DNA of 64,000 nt from CAYZJR01 sp964503045 (GTDB lineage: Bacteria; Cyanobacteriota; Vampirovibrionia; Obscuribacterales; Obscuribacteraceae). A program made the translations under genes and the position numbers. This document shows, one piece after another, positions 1 to 8,360 of the stretch. Positions within the stretch are counted from its first letter, which is position 1, and every line of letters starts with the position of its first letter. The notes beneath the pieces were generated by a model. The model worked only from the letters and a program-made list of their open reading frames with translations, made no database searches and was not told where the DNA came from. The stretch lies in the NCBI GenBank assembly GCA_964503045.1, contig CAZCZI010000009.1, positions 62,001 to 126,000 of the forward strand. Reading direction: 5' to 3'.

Positions 1-488
1 GCCGTCCGCAAAACTCCTGCCGGTAGCTGCGCTCTGTCCATCAAGCGATGCAAGTAGCCCGACCACTCGTATATTTCGCGCCCGTAGCGCGCCCAATAGT
101 CCTTCTCTTCGGTTGCATCGTAGTTGTCGGAGATGCGCATGATCGATGATTGCGCGTACACCGTCAGCGGCCGCTTCGATTTTTTCTTGAATTCCTTGAT
201 TAGATCGAGCTTCTTCAAGACAGACTTGAAGGGTTCGTTCGACTTTCTGGATGAAATCAAGCCGCCATACAAAAGGCTGTCAAGGCACACAAGAAGCACA
301 TCCGGTTGCTCTGCTTGAATGGTTTTGTTGATCCATTCGAACAGAGAATCGCTGTCACAGCCTCGTTGCAAGGTTCCCATCTGCTCGCGAGGTGGGTAGA
401 AAACATCTAACCCAGCCACTCTTGCTACCTGTTGAGGAAGAATGAAAGTTACGGGTCGGTTATCCAGCGGCACTAGTAGGGCTTTCAT
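1..488 (-). CDS. DUF4127 family protein, N-terminal part (runs off the window)
   Basis: The reading frame is open from an ATG at 488 to the left edge, so only about the first 162 residues are present. The N-terminus MKALLVPLDNRPV, then the PPREQMG segment and the LVCLDSLLYGGLISSR segment, are the conserved blocks of the DUF4127 family, whose members usually run to about 500 residues. The biochemical function of the family is not established. The frame lacks a signal peptide, so a cytoplasmic protein is expected. The next gene upstream on this strand (526-1395) ends 37 bases before the start, so the two may be cotranscribed. Confidence 0.85.
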   Translation of the reverse strand, partial: MKALLVPLDNRPVTFILPQQVARVAGLDVFYPPREQMGTLQRGCDSDSLFEWINKTIQAEQPDVLLVCLDSLLYGGLISSRKSNEPFKSVLKKLDLIKEFKKKSKRPLTVYAQSSIMRISDNYDATEEKDYWARYGREIYEWSGYLHRLMDRAQLPAGVLRT

Positions 489-525
489 CGCGATGTAGTG
501 TGGTCCTCTCGTAGGTGGGTGGGGA

Positions 526-1395
526 TTAAGGAGAGCTGTTGATACCCAGCCCCGAGCGCTGGGTCAGTGGAATTGCGGCATCAGGAACAATGTGAATACC
601 GTGAATACCGCGTTTATGCGTCACTTCCTGGGCGATTACGACGCCGTTGCCGGCGGCTCCTTCCGTCTCAGACGTCACCGTGCTTGCGATTTGAGTATCG
701 GACATGTCGTCTTTTGTCCAGAGCGCCGCTTCAAAATAAAGGAACTGCCCGATTAGGTCACCTTGTATAGGGGTTTCAACCGTCAGTGTGAGCACGCCAT
801 TGTCAGGAATCTTGCCGATTGCCACCACCTTTCTGTCTGGTCCGAGTCGAATTGGAACGCCGTTAATCGGCTTAGCGCCTGAGTTTCGGTCAGCCATCGC
901 TATTGCAACGGAGCTGCCTGGCTTGCCCTTAATCGTGAATTCAGCGAGCTTTCCGAGCACCATTCGCCCGGGTAAATAGAGTCTTGATGGCACCAAACGG
1001 TCTTGAAGGCTGAGTCGAGAAGACCGTCTAGGAATGCCCAAACCTGAGTTGCCGCCGGAAATAGAGATAGGTGCCATGCCTTCGGAAGATTTCCCCAGCG
1101 GCAATGCGCGGGACATTGGGGCGCTGAGAGTGGCATCTTTCAGGTTTATGACGGAACCTTCAGCGGCCTGTTGCTGCATGGTGCCGGTTTTACTAGAGGC
1201 AGCACCGAACGGCGTGGGTGTGGTCCTCAGGATGGTCTGCTGGTCGACTTCCGGGACCGCTCCCTCATCCAGGGCAAAGGCACCGCCGGCAAATGACAAA
1301 GCACATACGCACGCGATGATGAGTCCGTTTGTCCTCGCCTTTTTAGGGTCCGAGGTTGCCTGGTTGCGGTTTTTAGCGCCAGCTTTATTAGTCAT
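526..1395 (-). CDS. Secreted or membrane-anchored protein of unknown function
   Basis: This 289-residue protein is not recognised. Residues 1-22 are basic and polar, and residues 23-42 form one hydrophobic segment (LIIACVCALSFAGGAFA) ending in an Ala-x-Ala-like site, which suggests export or an N-terminal anchor. A low-complexity linker of Ser, Thr, Gly and Gln follows to about residue 130. The last 150 residues look like a beta-rich globular domain (for example GKLAEFTIKGKPGSSVAIAM and the LTVETPIQGDLIGQFLYFE region), possibly an Ig-like or adhesion-type fold. That last point is only an impression from the strand pattern. It lies just upstream of the DUF4127 gene on the same strand. The start at 1395 has no strong ribosome site. 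Confidence 0.7.
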   Translation of the reverse strand: MTNKAGAKNRNQATSDPKKARTNGLIIACVCALSFAGGAFALDEGAVPEVDQQTILRTTPTPFGAASSKTGTMQQQAAEGSVINLKDATLSAPMSRALPLGKSSEGMAPISISGGNSGLGIPRRSSRLSLQDRLVPSRLYLPGRMVLGKLAEFTIKGKPGSSVAIAMADRNSGAKPINGVPIRLGPDRKVVAIGKIPDNGVLTLTVETPIQGDLIGQFLYFEAALWTKDDMSDTQIASTVTSETEGAAGNGVVIAQEVTHKRGIHGIHIVPDAAIPLTQRSGLGINSSP

Positions 1396-1511
1396 AGCAA
1401 GTGTATGCTTAGGATAGACAATACTACCATCTGGCCTTACCGGATGAGGACTCCAAGAGCATTCACCCTGTAAAGAAGAAGTCCTGCAAAGAAGAAGAGA
1501 TTGAGGCGAAT

Positions 1512-1772
1512 TTGATTACCGGACTACTGACTTCAGCTAAGCAGGTGATCGGCGTCTGGGCTGTCGATCAGATTCCGCTTGCGCAGGCGTTTTGTATTGC
1601 TTTGAGTTTGCATGTGGTCATGTTGCCAGTAATGTGGATTGTCGGCTGGGCACTGCCGTGGCCCAAGTATCCGGTGGTGACTTTGATCATTGAATACGAC
1701 TTGCAGAATTGGCCCAATGTAGCGAAACCTAAGTCAATTATCGAGGTTCATGATCCTGATTTAAATGAGTAG
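1512..1772 (+). CDS. Small single-span membrane protein, unknown
   Basis: An 86-residue frame starts at TTG 1512, with a GAGG stretch a few bases upstream. Residues about 17-47 are hydrophobic (LAQAFCIALSLHVVMLPVMWIVGWAL), giving one or two closely spaced membrane segments, followed by an acidic C-terminus ending DPDLNE. The same frame is open back to 1413 with plausible codons (KSCKEEEIEAN precedes the TTG), but it contains no ATG, GTG or earlier TTG. The TTG is therefore the only conventional start, and the true N-terminus is uncertain. It is divergent from the secreted protein at 526-1395. No family is recognised. Confidence 0.5.
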   Translation: MITGLLTSAKQVIGVWAVDQIPLAQAFCIALSLHVVMLPVMWIVGWALPWPKYPVVTLIIEYDLQNWPNVAKPKSIIEVHDPDLNE

Positions 1773-2296
1773 AACGCACAAAGAAAATTACCGGACCCTG
1801 AAGTTGAATTTTTGGCTGTTGTAAGTAGGCACATCAAAAAATTACGTTCAATTCGCCAAAAAGATTTGAACTTTTTGTGGGTGTCGAACGTATATAAATC
1901 AGGCGGCAAATCGAACATCAAAACTTCATCGCAAGCTCCCCAATCCAGTTACTGCAATTGAGGTGGCAGATGTCCGTCTTGTGCGTCTAGGCGCAGAGCC
2001 GATTGTGCGATCGGCCGGGCGAAATGGGATCAGCTGCATCAATCGTTTGCATATATCGTCGCGGCGATTTTATCGACTGCGCATATGCACTGGGGTGGTG
2101 TTATATACGGTGTCTTGAATTTTTTTATTTAATAGTGGAAGACGTCGTAAGTACAGTATCCTAGCCTCTGTAGCCTGAATTGGAGTACCCTTCGAAGCCA
2201 TGCATCGTATATGGTGACGTCCAATTCGAATACATACTAGAGCGGTTTCGATATGTGGTGCATATCGCGCCTCTCCATCGAGTAGGGTGACTGAAT
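1773..2296. other. Intergenic region of 524 bases before recJ
   Basis: No convincing gene was found here. One plus-strand frame is open from about 1773 to 1962 with a plausible composition (LPDPEVEFLAVVSRHIKKLRSIRQ), but it has no ATG or GTG and only a late TTG, so it may be a gene remnant. An AT-rich stretch with a run of seven T near 2120 lies upstream of recJ and may hold its promoter. No hairpin terminator was recognised. Confidence 0.4.
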
Positions 2297-4978
2297 ATGA
2301 CTGGTTCGCTGCAATCTACACCAGGCTCTGACGTGAGAGTTTCCTTCAAGGAAAAACTTGGCAAGATCTGGAATTTTCCAGACACTTCCAACTGCGACGA
2401 TGCTATTTCCGGCGAGGTGCTGGAGGCAGCCGGTGGTTCGGAGATATTGGCAAAGATTCTCCACCGCCGCGGAGTTCGCACGGTCGATGAAATTGCCGCA
2501 TTCCTCGATGAAAACCGCTACACTCCGAGCGGTCCGATGCAACTGCCTGATTTGGATCGAGCCCTTGCTCGTGTAACTCGCGCCATAGTCGAAGGTGAGA
2601 GGATCACCGTATATGGTGACTACGACGTAGACGGCGTAACCGGCACCTCGGTACTGTATACGGTGCTGAAGAGGCTCGGTGCTCAGGTCGACTATTACAT
2701 TCCGCATCGCACAAGCGAAGGGTACGGTCTTAATCTCAAGGCAGTCAGTGTGCTGGCCAGCAAGCACCGTGCCAAGCTGATCATTACTTGCGATTGCGGC
2801 GTTTCAAACTTTGCCGAAATCAATTTTGCTAAATCGCTCGGAGTCGAGACAATCGTTCTCGACCACCACTCGATGCCCGACCTTCTGCCTCCTGCTGTGG
2901 CAATTGTGCATCCCAAGCGGCTTTCGGAAGAACATCCGCTATTTCACTTGCCTGGAGTAGGTGTCGCCTACAAATTCTGCGAAGCACTATTGATTGACCG
3001 GGGATTTCCCGATGAAGTCGAGCAACTTCTAGATTTTGTGACTTTGGGAATGATTGCCGACCTTGTTCCACTTGTAAAAGAAAACAGATACCTGGTAAAA
3101 ATCGGACTTCCAAAGCTGGTCAACTCCGAGCGCCCAGGGCTTAAAGCATTGCTGAAACAGGTTCGCGGAGAAGACACGGATCTGGTTGGTTTTGGCCTGG
3201 CTCCTCGCATCAATGCTGTTGGCAGATTGTCTGATGCAAAAACTGCCGTCGAACTTATGACCACGGAAAGCGAAGAAGTGGCCGAGCAGCTTGCCGGTCA
3301 GCTCCAGCGCGAAAACGTAAGGCGACAAGAACTTTGCGAAAAGATTTTTACTGAGGCCGATCATTACGTTTCGACTAAACTCAACTTGACCCGAGACCGA
3401 GCTATCGCCATCTATCACGAAGGTTGGCACCATGGAGTGGTTGGAATTGTTGCATCACGGCTTGTAGAGAAATACAACCGCCCCGTGTTTCTGGCCGAAT
3501 TCGATCGCACTGATGGCGTGGTAAAAGGCTCGGCCAGAGGGGTCTCTGGTATCGATCTCTATCAAGTGCTCAAGGAAAACGAAACCCTAATGACCAGGTG
3601 GGGTGGGCACAAAATGGCAGCAGGCTTCAGTTGCGATGCCGATAAAGCATCTGCTTTATGCAAAGCAATTACCCTTACCTGCAACCGAATGCTGGCAGGC
3701 AACCCGCTTAGAGGGCGTGTCGACATCGACGTCTCGGTCGAATCTTCGCTTCTTTCGCTCGATCTTGCTTCCGAGCTCAACAGATTGGCTCCATTCGGTA
3801 TGGACAATAAAAAGCCACAGGTCTTTGTCAGTCAGTTGACCTGCATCGGTACGAAGGCCCTGGGAAAAGATGGAAAACATTCACGCGTAGTCTTTAAATC
3901 GCAAGCAAGTCAATCTCCGCTTGAAGCAGTGTTTTGGAACAGCAAGGGGCGAGTTCCCGAAGAAGGACAACTTGTCGACGTTGTTTGTACTCCATCGGTG
4001 AATGCCTTCAACGGAAGAGACAGGCTCCAACTGGTGCTTGCCGACTGGAGAATGTCCGGCATTTCAGAAGATGAAGTCTGCGATCACGCACTGGATTTGC
4101 CCGTATTGCCCGAGGCTGCGGTGGTATTGCCAGTGGTGCAACAGGTGATGGCGCAAGAGCCTGAGACATCGCTCGTCGCATCCACGCAATCGACACTCCC
4201 TTCTGTGCCTGATGTTCCTGAAGTATCGACTGCCTTGCTTGCTCAGTCCTCACGACAACTTTCGGTGAGACTTAACTTCAAAGATTTGAGAGGACACGAA
4301 TCTCCGGAACTCATACTAAAGAAAGCACTTGAGAAGTTCGGTGAAAAGATTGCTATCTTTGCCGAGTCGTGTCCAAAGCCGCCCGGCGTAAATTTTGTTG
4401 ACCGCACAACCTTGACACGGTCCGAACACCTGCTCATATGGCAATTTCCGCCCACTGTAAAGGTTTTTCAACAACTGATTCAGCAAGCACAGGCAAAAAA
4501 CGTCTACCTTTTGGCAGTCGAACATCCCGAACTGGACGAGGGGGCGGCGTTTTTGAAGAGATTGTTCGGTTTGGTGAAGTTTGCGGTCAACCAAAGAGAT
4601 GGTCAAGTGGACGGCGAAAAGCTCGCATCTGCAATGGGCTCGAGCAAAATGGCGGTTGCACTTGGCTTGACCGTTCTCAAAAAAGTAAATCTTATAGATT
4701 GGTTCGCAGAAGAGGGTGTGCTTTACCTTGACCTCATCGGCGAGCCGGTTGGTAAAGCTGAAGATACTCCTGAATACAGACAGTTGGTAGCTTCGCTCGA
4801 TGCTGTAAAGACTTTTCGTCACTGGTGTTCATCATCCTCTTTGAAGGATATACAATTAGGTCTTATCCCAAACTCAGTGGAGTTGACTGCACAGGCGCAA
4901 GCGGCGCCGCAGTCCGTTAATAGAGGACCTGATGAACAAGACCGGACAGAAGAAGAGTTCTTTGGCTCTGCCAATTGA
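2297..4978 (+). CDS. recJ: Single-stranded-DNA-specific exonuclease RecJ
   Basis: RecJ degrades single-stranded DNA 5' to 3' in recombination and mismatch or base-excision repair. The DHH phosphoesterase core carries GDYDVDG near residue 105 and LDHHS near 187, which supply Mn-binding aspartates and histidines. The DHHA1 domain contains GWHHGVVGIVASRL near 375 and GGHKMAAGFS near 435. An OB-like domain follows to about 590. At 893 residues it is much longer than E. coli RecJ (577). The extra 300 residues, after a Val- and Pro-rich linker near 600-640, resemble the C-terminal extension known from Bacillus and cyanobacterial RecJ. ATG 2297 follows a weak purine stretch, and the upstream frame gives no better start. 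The 3' end overlaps apt by 47 bases. Confidence 0.95.
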   Translation: MTGSLQSTPGSDVRVSFKEKLGKIWNFPDTSNCDDAISGEVLEAAGGSEILAKILHRRGVRTVDEIAAFLDENRYTPSGPMQLPDLDRALARVTRAIVEGERITVYGDYDVDGVTGTSVLYTVLKRLGAQVDYYIPHRTSEGYGLNLKAVSVLASKHRAKLIITCDCGVSNFAEINFAKSLGVETIVLDHHSMPDLLPPAVAIVHPKRLSEEHPLFHLPGVGVAYKFCEALLIDRGFPDEVEQLLDFVTLGMIADLVPLVKENRYLVKIGLPKLVNSERPGLKALLKQVRGEDTDLVGFGLAPRINAVGRLSDAKTAVELMTTESEEVAEQLAGQLQRENVRRQELCEKIFTEADHYVSTKLNLTRDRAIAIYHEGWHHGVVGIVASRLVEKYNRPVFLAEFDRTDGVVKGSARGVSGIDLYQVLKENETLMTRWGGHKMAAGFSCDADKASALCKAITLTCNRMLAGNPLRGRVDIDVSVESSLLSLDLASELNRLAPFGMDNKKPQVFVSQLTCIGTKALGKDGKHSRVVFKSQASQSPLEAVFWNSKGRVPEEGQLVDVVCTPSVNAFNGRDRLQLVLADWRMSGISEDEVCDHALDLPVLPEAAVVLPVVQQVMAQEPETSLVASTQSTLPSVPDVPEVSTALLAQSSRQLSVRLNFKDLRGHESPELILKKALEKFGEKIAIFAESCPKPPGVNFVDRTTLTRSEHLLIWQFPPTVKVFQQLIQQAQAKNVYLLAVEHPELDEGAAFLKRLFGLVKFAVNQRDGQVDGEKLASAMGSSKMAVALGLTVLKKVNLIDWFAEEGVLYLDLIGEPVGKAEDTPEYRQLVASLDAVKTFRHWCSSSSLKDIQLGLIPNSVELTAQAQAAPQSVNRGPDEQDRTEEEFFGSAN

Positions 4979-5510
4979 TGAGTCGACTGCAGATTGGCTC
5001 AAATCCACGATTAGAGATATACCGGATTTCCCGAAGCCCGGTGTTGTTTTCAAAGACATAACAACCTTGTTGCAAGATGGAGAAGCGCTCTCCGTCGTAA
5101 TCAGCGTGCTCATCGAGCACTGCCGCGAACTCAACCCGGATTTGATCGCCGGTATCGAAGCCCGTGGATTCATCCTGGGACCAGCTATAGCACATGCGCT
5201 TAACATCGGTTTCGTGCCAATCAGAAAATCCGGCAAGTTGCCATATAAGGTTGAAAGTGTCACTTATGACCTCGAATACGGCAAAGACACGGTCGAAGTG
5301 CACGTTGATGCTGTTTCGCCGGGGCAAAACGTAGTAATTATCGACGATCTCCTGGCCACTGGCGGAACGGCCGGAGCCGCATATAAATTGATGGAGAAGC
5401 TGGGTGCCAAAGTCACTGGCATTGGCTTCATTGTCGAACTCGAGTTCTTGAGTGGACGCAAAAACCTGCCTACGTCTACCGACGTGTTCTCGATCGTTCA
5501 ATTCAAGTAA
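4932..5510 (+). CDS. apt: Adenine phosphoribosyltransferase
   Basis: The enzyme joins adenine and PRPP to give AMP and pyrophosphate, recycling purines in the cytoplasm. The PRPP-binding motif VVIIDDLLATGGTAGAA lies at residues 136-152. The N-terminal IPDFPKPGVVFKDIT block and the GIEARGFILGPAIA block are typical of Apt. The length of 192 residues is about 20 more than usual, owing to an N-terminal extension. The ATG at 4932 has AGAGG seven bases upstream, inside the end of recJ. The 47-base overlap suggests translational coupling, and a recJ-apt pair is a common bacterial neighbourhood (often followed by relA). Confidence 0.95.
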   Translation: MNKTGQKKSSLALPIDESTADWLKSTIRDIPDFPKPGVVFKDITTLLQDGEALSVVISVLIEHCRELNPDLIAGIEARGFILGPAIAHALNIGFVPIRKSGKLPYKVESVTYDLEYGKDTVEVHVDAVSPGQNVVIIDDLLATGGTAGAAYKLMEKLGAKVTGIGFIVELEFLSGRKNLPTSTDVFSIVQFK

Positions 5511-5521
5511 TCATCAATCCA

Positions 5522-6082
5522 TTAATCAATATCGTGCAATAGTGCGATAGCACGCCATTCATCTTCAAGGATCGCGTAGAGCTTTGTGTCCCGCCATGTG
5601 CCTTTGATTTGCATGTCGGCTTTGAATTCGCCTTCAAAGCGCATTCCACATTTTTCCATGACGCGTGCAGAACCGACGTTGCGACTGTCGCAGGTGGCAT
5701 AAATACGGTGGAGCCCGAGTTCGTCGAACCCAAACTTAAGAAGTGCTCGCGCCGCTTCTGACGCCACTCCTTGACCCCAATAGTCTCGATTGAACACGTA
5801 GCCAATCGCTGCAGTTTTGAACTTCGGCAATGTTATCGTCAACCCACAGCCACCTACCACCGTGCCCGTAGAGGTCATTGTCACAGCTAGTTCAAAAGCC
5901 TGCCTCGGCCTGTCTTTGCTTAGATCAATGGCGCGCCGGACGAAGTTTTTCGTTTCGGAAGGCGTGTTAGGACCCCACTCCACGTACTTCGCGACTTCAG
6001 GATCGCTCGAATAAACCTGCACAGATTCCCAATCTGCGTGGACAAACTCTCTAAGCAAAAGCCGTTTTGTTGATATCTGCAC
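5522..6082 (-). CDS. GNAT acetyltransferase, RimJ/RimL type
   Basis: This 186-residue protein is a GCN5-related N-acetyltransferase of the RimJ/RimL branch. The N-terminus MQISTKRLLLREF is the usual TxRLxLR opening. The acetyl-CoA-binding core shows GYVFNRDYWGQGVASEAARAL near 92-112 (GQGxAxEA in place of the common Q/RxxGxG/A) and the conserved HRIYATCDSRNVGSARVMEK segment. The substrate cannot be told; relatives acetylate ribosomal protein N-termini or small amines. It starts with GTG at 6082, converges on apt with 11 bases between stops, and is divergent from the OsmC gene. Confidence 0.88.
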   Translation of the reverse strand: MQISTKRLLLREFVHADWESVQVYSSDPEVAKYVEWGPNTPSETKNFVRRAIDLSKDRPRQAFELAVTMTSTGTVVGGCGLTITLPKFKTAAIGYVFNRDYWGQGVASEAARALLKFGFDELGLHRIYATCDSRNVGSARVMEKCGMRFEGEFKADMQIKGTWRDTKLYAILEDEWRAIALLHDID

Positions 6083-6089
6083 AACTACA

Positions 6090-6099
6090 TTGTATACAA
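6090..6099. promoter_or_regulatory. Ten-base palindrome in a divergent intergenic region
   Basis: TTGTATACAA is a perfect palindrome lying between the divergent GNAT and OsmC genes. It could be a short operator or a chance match overlapping a -10 element. No second copy was noticed nearby. Confidence 0.2.
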
Positions 6100-6225
6100 A
6101 TTGATCGGGGGTCAGTGCCTCCTTTGTATGTGATTTTGGCTCCTGTTGCTAAACTGTTGACACTCTGGGCTGCTTCTAGGCAGTGCCATAAAAGCTGGGA
6201 GCAACCCTACCTAAGGAGACGAAAA

Positions 6226-6645
6226 ATGGCTCAAGTCACAGTCAAAGCTGATTCAGGCAAGCAATACAAGCAGGAGATTGAAGCGGGAACGCATTCATTC
6301 ATTTCCGATGCACCGGCTGAAGTCGGCGGTGCCGGACAAGGTCCCGAGCCTCACGAATTGCTTTTGGCTGCGCTTGGCTCGTGCACTTCGATCACCGTGC
6401 AGATGTACGCTCAAAGAAAAGGCTGGGATCTCAAAGGAATTTCAGTGAAGCTCAAAGAAGAAAAAATCGCAGATCCTGAAAACGAGAGCCGCTCGATTCC
6501 AAAAATCGTGCGCGAAATCGAGTTAAAAGGCGCACTGGAGCCAGATCAAGTAGAGGCTCTCAAAGCGATTGCCGATAAGTGCCCGATTCATAAATTGCTA
6601 TCCGGTCCCAAGCAAATCGCGACTGAGGTAAACTTGGCAAACTGA
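6226..6645 (+). CDS. OsmC-like redox protein
   Basis: OsmC/Ohr-family proteins reduce organic hydroperoxides with a pair of cysteines. This 139-residue protein has the pattern of the family: EPHELLLAALGSCTSITVQMYA near residues 43-64 contains the first cysteine, and ADKCPIHKLL near 121 contains the second. The ATG at 6226 is chosen because AAGGAG sits eight bases upstream. The frame is open further upstream, but that extension has no ribosome site and is not family-like. It is probably cytoplasmic. birA follows 26 bases later on the same strand. Confidence 0.92.
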   Translation: MAQVTVKADSGKQYKQEIEAGTHSFISDAPAEVGGAGQGPEPHELLLAALGSCTSITVQMYAQRKGWDLKGISVKLKEEKIADPENESRSIPKIVREIELKGALEPDQVEALKAIADKCPIHKLLSGPKQIATEVNLAN

Positions 6646-6671
6646 TGTGACACCATATTTGGTTCACCTCA

Positions 6672-7565
6672 ATGCCGCGAAAAAGAGTTGCAGTTATGCC
6701 ACCAGAAGTTCAACCCGCAGGCGCCGTGTCACTGGCTGATCTCGAGTCGCACTTGAAGACCGTAGTCTTGGGGCGAGCCGTTGGCTTCAATAACGAGCTT
6801 TTCAACTCGATTGACTCGACCAACACGCGCGCCGCGGAATTGGCTTCCCAAGGCGCACCCGAAGGTGTTGTTGTGATTGCAAGACAACAAACTGCTGGTC
6901 GCGGGCGTCTGGGTCGCACGTGGCTTTCTCCTCTCGATAGCGGCGTTTATTTGAGCATGATTTTGCGACCGGCAGCGCCGATTTCCAGTCTTCCACTGCT
7001 CACCATTGCCGCCGGAGTCGCGGCGGCTGCTGGAATTGCCATAGAATCTGATGTTACCGTGGGCTTGAAGTGGGTGAATGATCTCGTATTCGATGGCAGG
7101 AAAGTAGGAGGCATTCTCTGCGAACTGCCGCGTTCGACTGCGATCATTGAAAATTCGGATTCAGCTTCATTGCCACCGCCCATGATTGTTGGAATCGGCA
7201 TCAACGTGGCGCTCAATGAAGACGATGTGCCTGATGAGCTCAAGACAAAGGTGGAATGGTTGGAACGCATTGCAGGATGCGCTGTCAATAGAAGCAAACT
7301 TGTTGCCGAGATATTGAACGAGTTTGAGGTGGTCTATCGTCAAATGCTTGCCGGCGAAAGGTCGGGCGTGATCGATCGCTGGCGGCGTCAGTCGGTAACT
7401 CTTGGGCGAGAGATTATCGCTACCTCAGGAAGTCGCAGTTTTGAAGGCATTGCCGTCGATATTGCCGAAGACGGCTCGCTCGTTGTTGATACCGTGGGTG
7501 AAGGCAGAAAAAATCTCCATGCCGGTGAAATTACAATTCGTCAAAAAGACGGAAACTATTGTTGA
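6672..7565 (+). CDS. birA: Biotin--[acetyl-CoA-carboxylase] ligase
   Basis: The enzyme activates biotin with ATP and attaches it to the carrier lysine of acetyl-CoA carboxylase. The motif AGRGRLGRTWLSP near residues 75-87 is the biotinyl-AMP binding loop. LKWVNDLVFDGRKVGGILCE near 134-153 carries the catalytic lysine region. The C-terminal 50 residues (from ITLGREIIATSG-like strands to LHAGEITIRQ) match the SH3-like domain. There is no N-terminal winged helix as in E. coli BirA, so it should be a monofunctional ligase rather than a repressor. The sirtuin gene follows at once and may overlap it. Confidence 0.93.
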   Translation: MPRKRVAVMPPEVQPAGAVSLADLESHLKTVVLGRAVGFNNELFNSIDSTNTRAAELASQGAPEGVVVIARQQTAGRGRLGRTWLSPLDSGVYLSMILRPAAPISSLPLLTIAAGVAAAAGIAIESDVTVGLKWVNDLVFDGRKVGGILCELPRSTAIIENSDSASLPPPMIVGIGINVALNEDDVPDELKTKVEWLERIAGCAVNRSKLVAEILNEFEVVYRQMLAGERSGVIDRWRRQSVTLGREIIATSGSRSFEGIAVDIAEDGSLVVDTVGEGRKNLHAGEITIRQKDGNYC

Positions 7566-7602
7566 AAATTCACGACGAAAGAGCAAAAGAGATAGGCCGA
7601 CC

Positions 7603-8358
7603 GTGGAAGAAATAGATCTTGTTGTTGATTGGATTATTGCGGCGAAAAGGGTCGTCATCTTGACCGGCGCAGGTGTTTCCAAAGAAAGTGGAGTGCCGAC
7701 CTTCCGGGAAGCTCAGACGGGTCTATGGGAAAAGTATGATCCTCACGAATTGGCAACGCCGCAAGGATTTTTGAAAGATCCCAAACTCGTGTGGTCTTGG
7801 TATGACTGGCGGCGAAAGCTGGTTATGGCTGTGGAGCCGAATCCTGGACACCACGCTCTCGTTGAGCTGGAGAAGTGCTTGCCCGATGCGACTGAGTTTT
7901 CGCTAATTACTCAGAATGTTGACGATCTTCACAGGCGCGCCGGCACCAAGAATCCCATCCACATGCACGGAAGTATTTTAATCTTCAAATGTTTCGATCG
8001 AGGCCATGCACAAGCCGATGTACCATTTGGTTTGAAAGAACCGCCCAAGTGCCAATGCGGTTCTCTGGTTCGTCCCGATGTCGTTTGGTTTGGAGAAGCC
8101 CTCGATGAAGAGATTCTGAGGGTGTCATATTCAATTGCAGAGTCATGCGATCTAATGTTTGTAGTGGGTACCTCAGGACTGGTTCAACCAGCTGCATCTC
8201 TTCCATATCTCGTAAAACAGAAACAGAAAAAGGTAGTGGAAGTGAATCCCGATTCCACACCAATTTCAGAGATTGCCGACGCCACCCTCAATGGACCATC
8301 CGGCGAAGTTTTACCAAAACTGGTGGAAAAACTGAAAGCGAGGCTTAGCCATTGCTGA
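7603..8358 (+). CDS. NAD-dependent deacylase, sirtuin (class III-like)
   Basis: Sirtuins remove acyl groups from lysines using NAD. The NAD-binding motif GAGVSKESGVPTFR, the TQNVDDLH motif and the catalytic His in HMHGS are all present. The sequence SWYDWRR supplies the Tyr-x-x-Arg pair that in SIRT5 and CobB binds succinyl- or malonyl-lysine, so desuccinylase activity is likely (inference). The zinc site looks incomplete: one CxC pair (KCQCGS) is clear, but the first half has only KCF followed by a histidine. GTG 7603 gives 251 residues, the usual length, 37 bases after birA. ATG 7519 in the same frame is an alternative start that would overlap birA. Confidence 0.9.
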   Translation: MEEIDLVVDWIIAAKRVVILTGAGVSKESGVPTFREAQTGLWEKYDPHELATPQGFLKDPKLVWSWYDWRRKLVMAVEPNPGHHALVELEKCLPDATEFSLITQNVDDLHRRAGTKNPIHMHGSILIFKCFDRGHAQADVPFGLKEPPKCQCGSLVRPDVVWFGEALDEEILRVSYSIAESCDLMFVVGTSGLVQPAASLPYLVKQKQKKVVEVNPDSTPISEIADATLNGPSGEVLPKLVEKLKARLSHC

Positions 8359-8360
8359 TT

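Noticed and set aside
4316..4822. 168-residue frame opposite the end of recJ
   Set aside because: It overlaps a strongly supported gene on the other strand and shows no recognisable domain.
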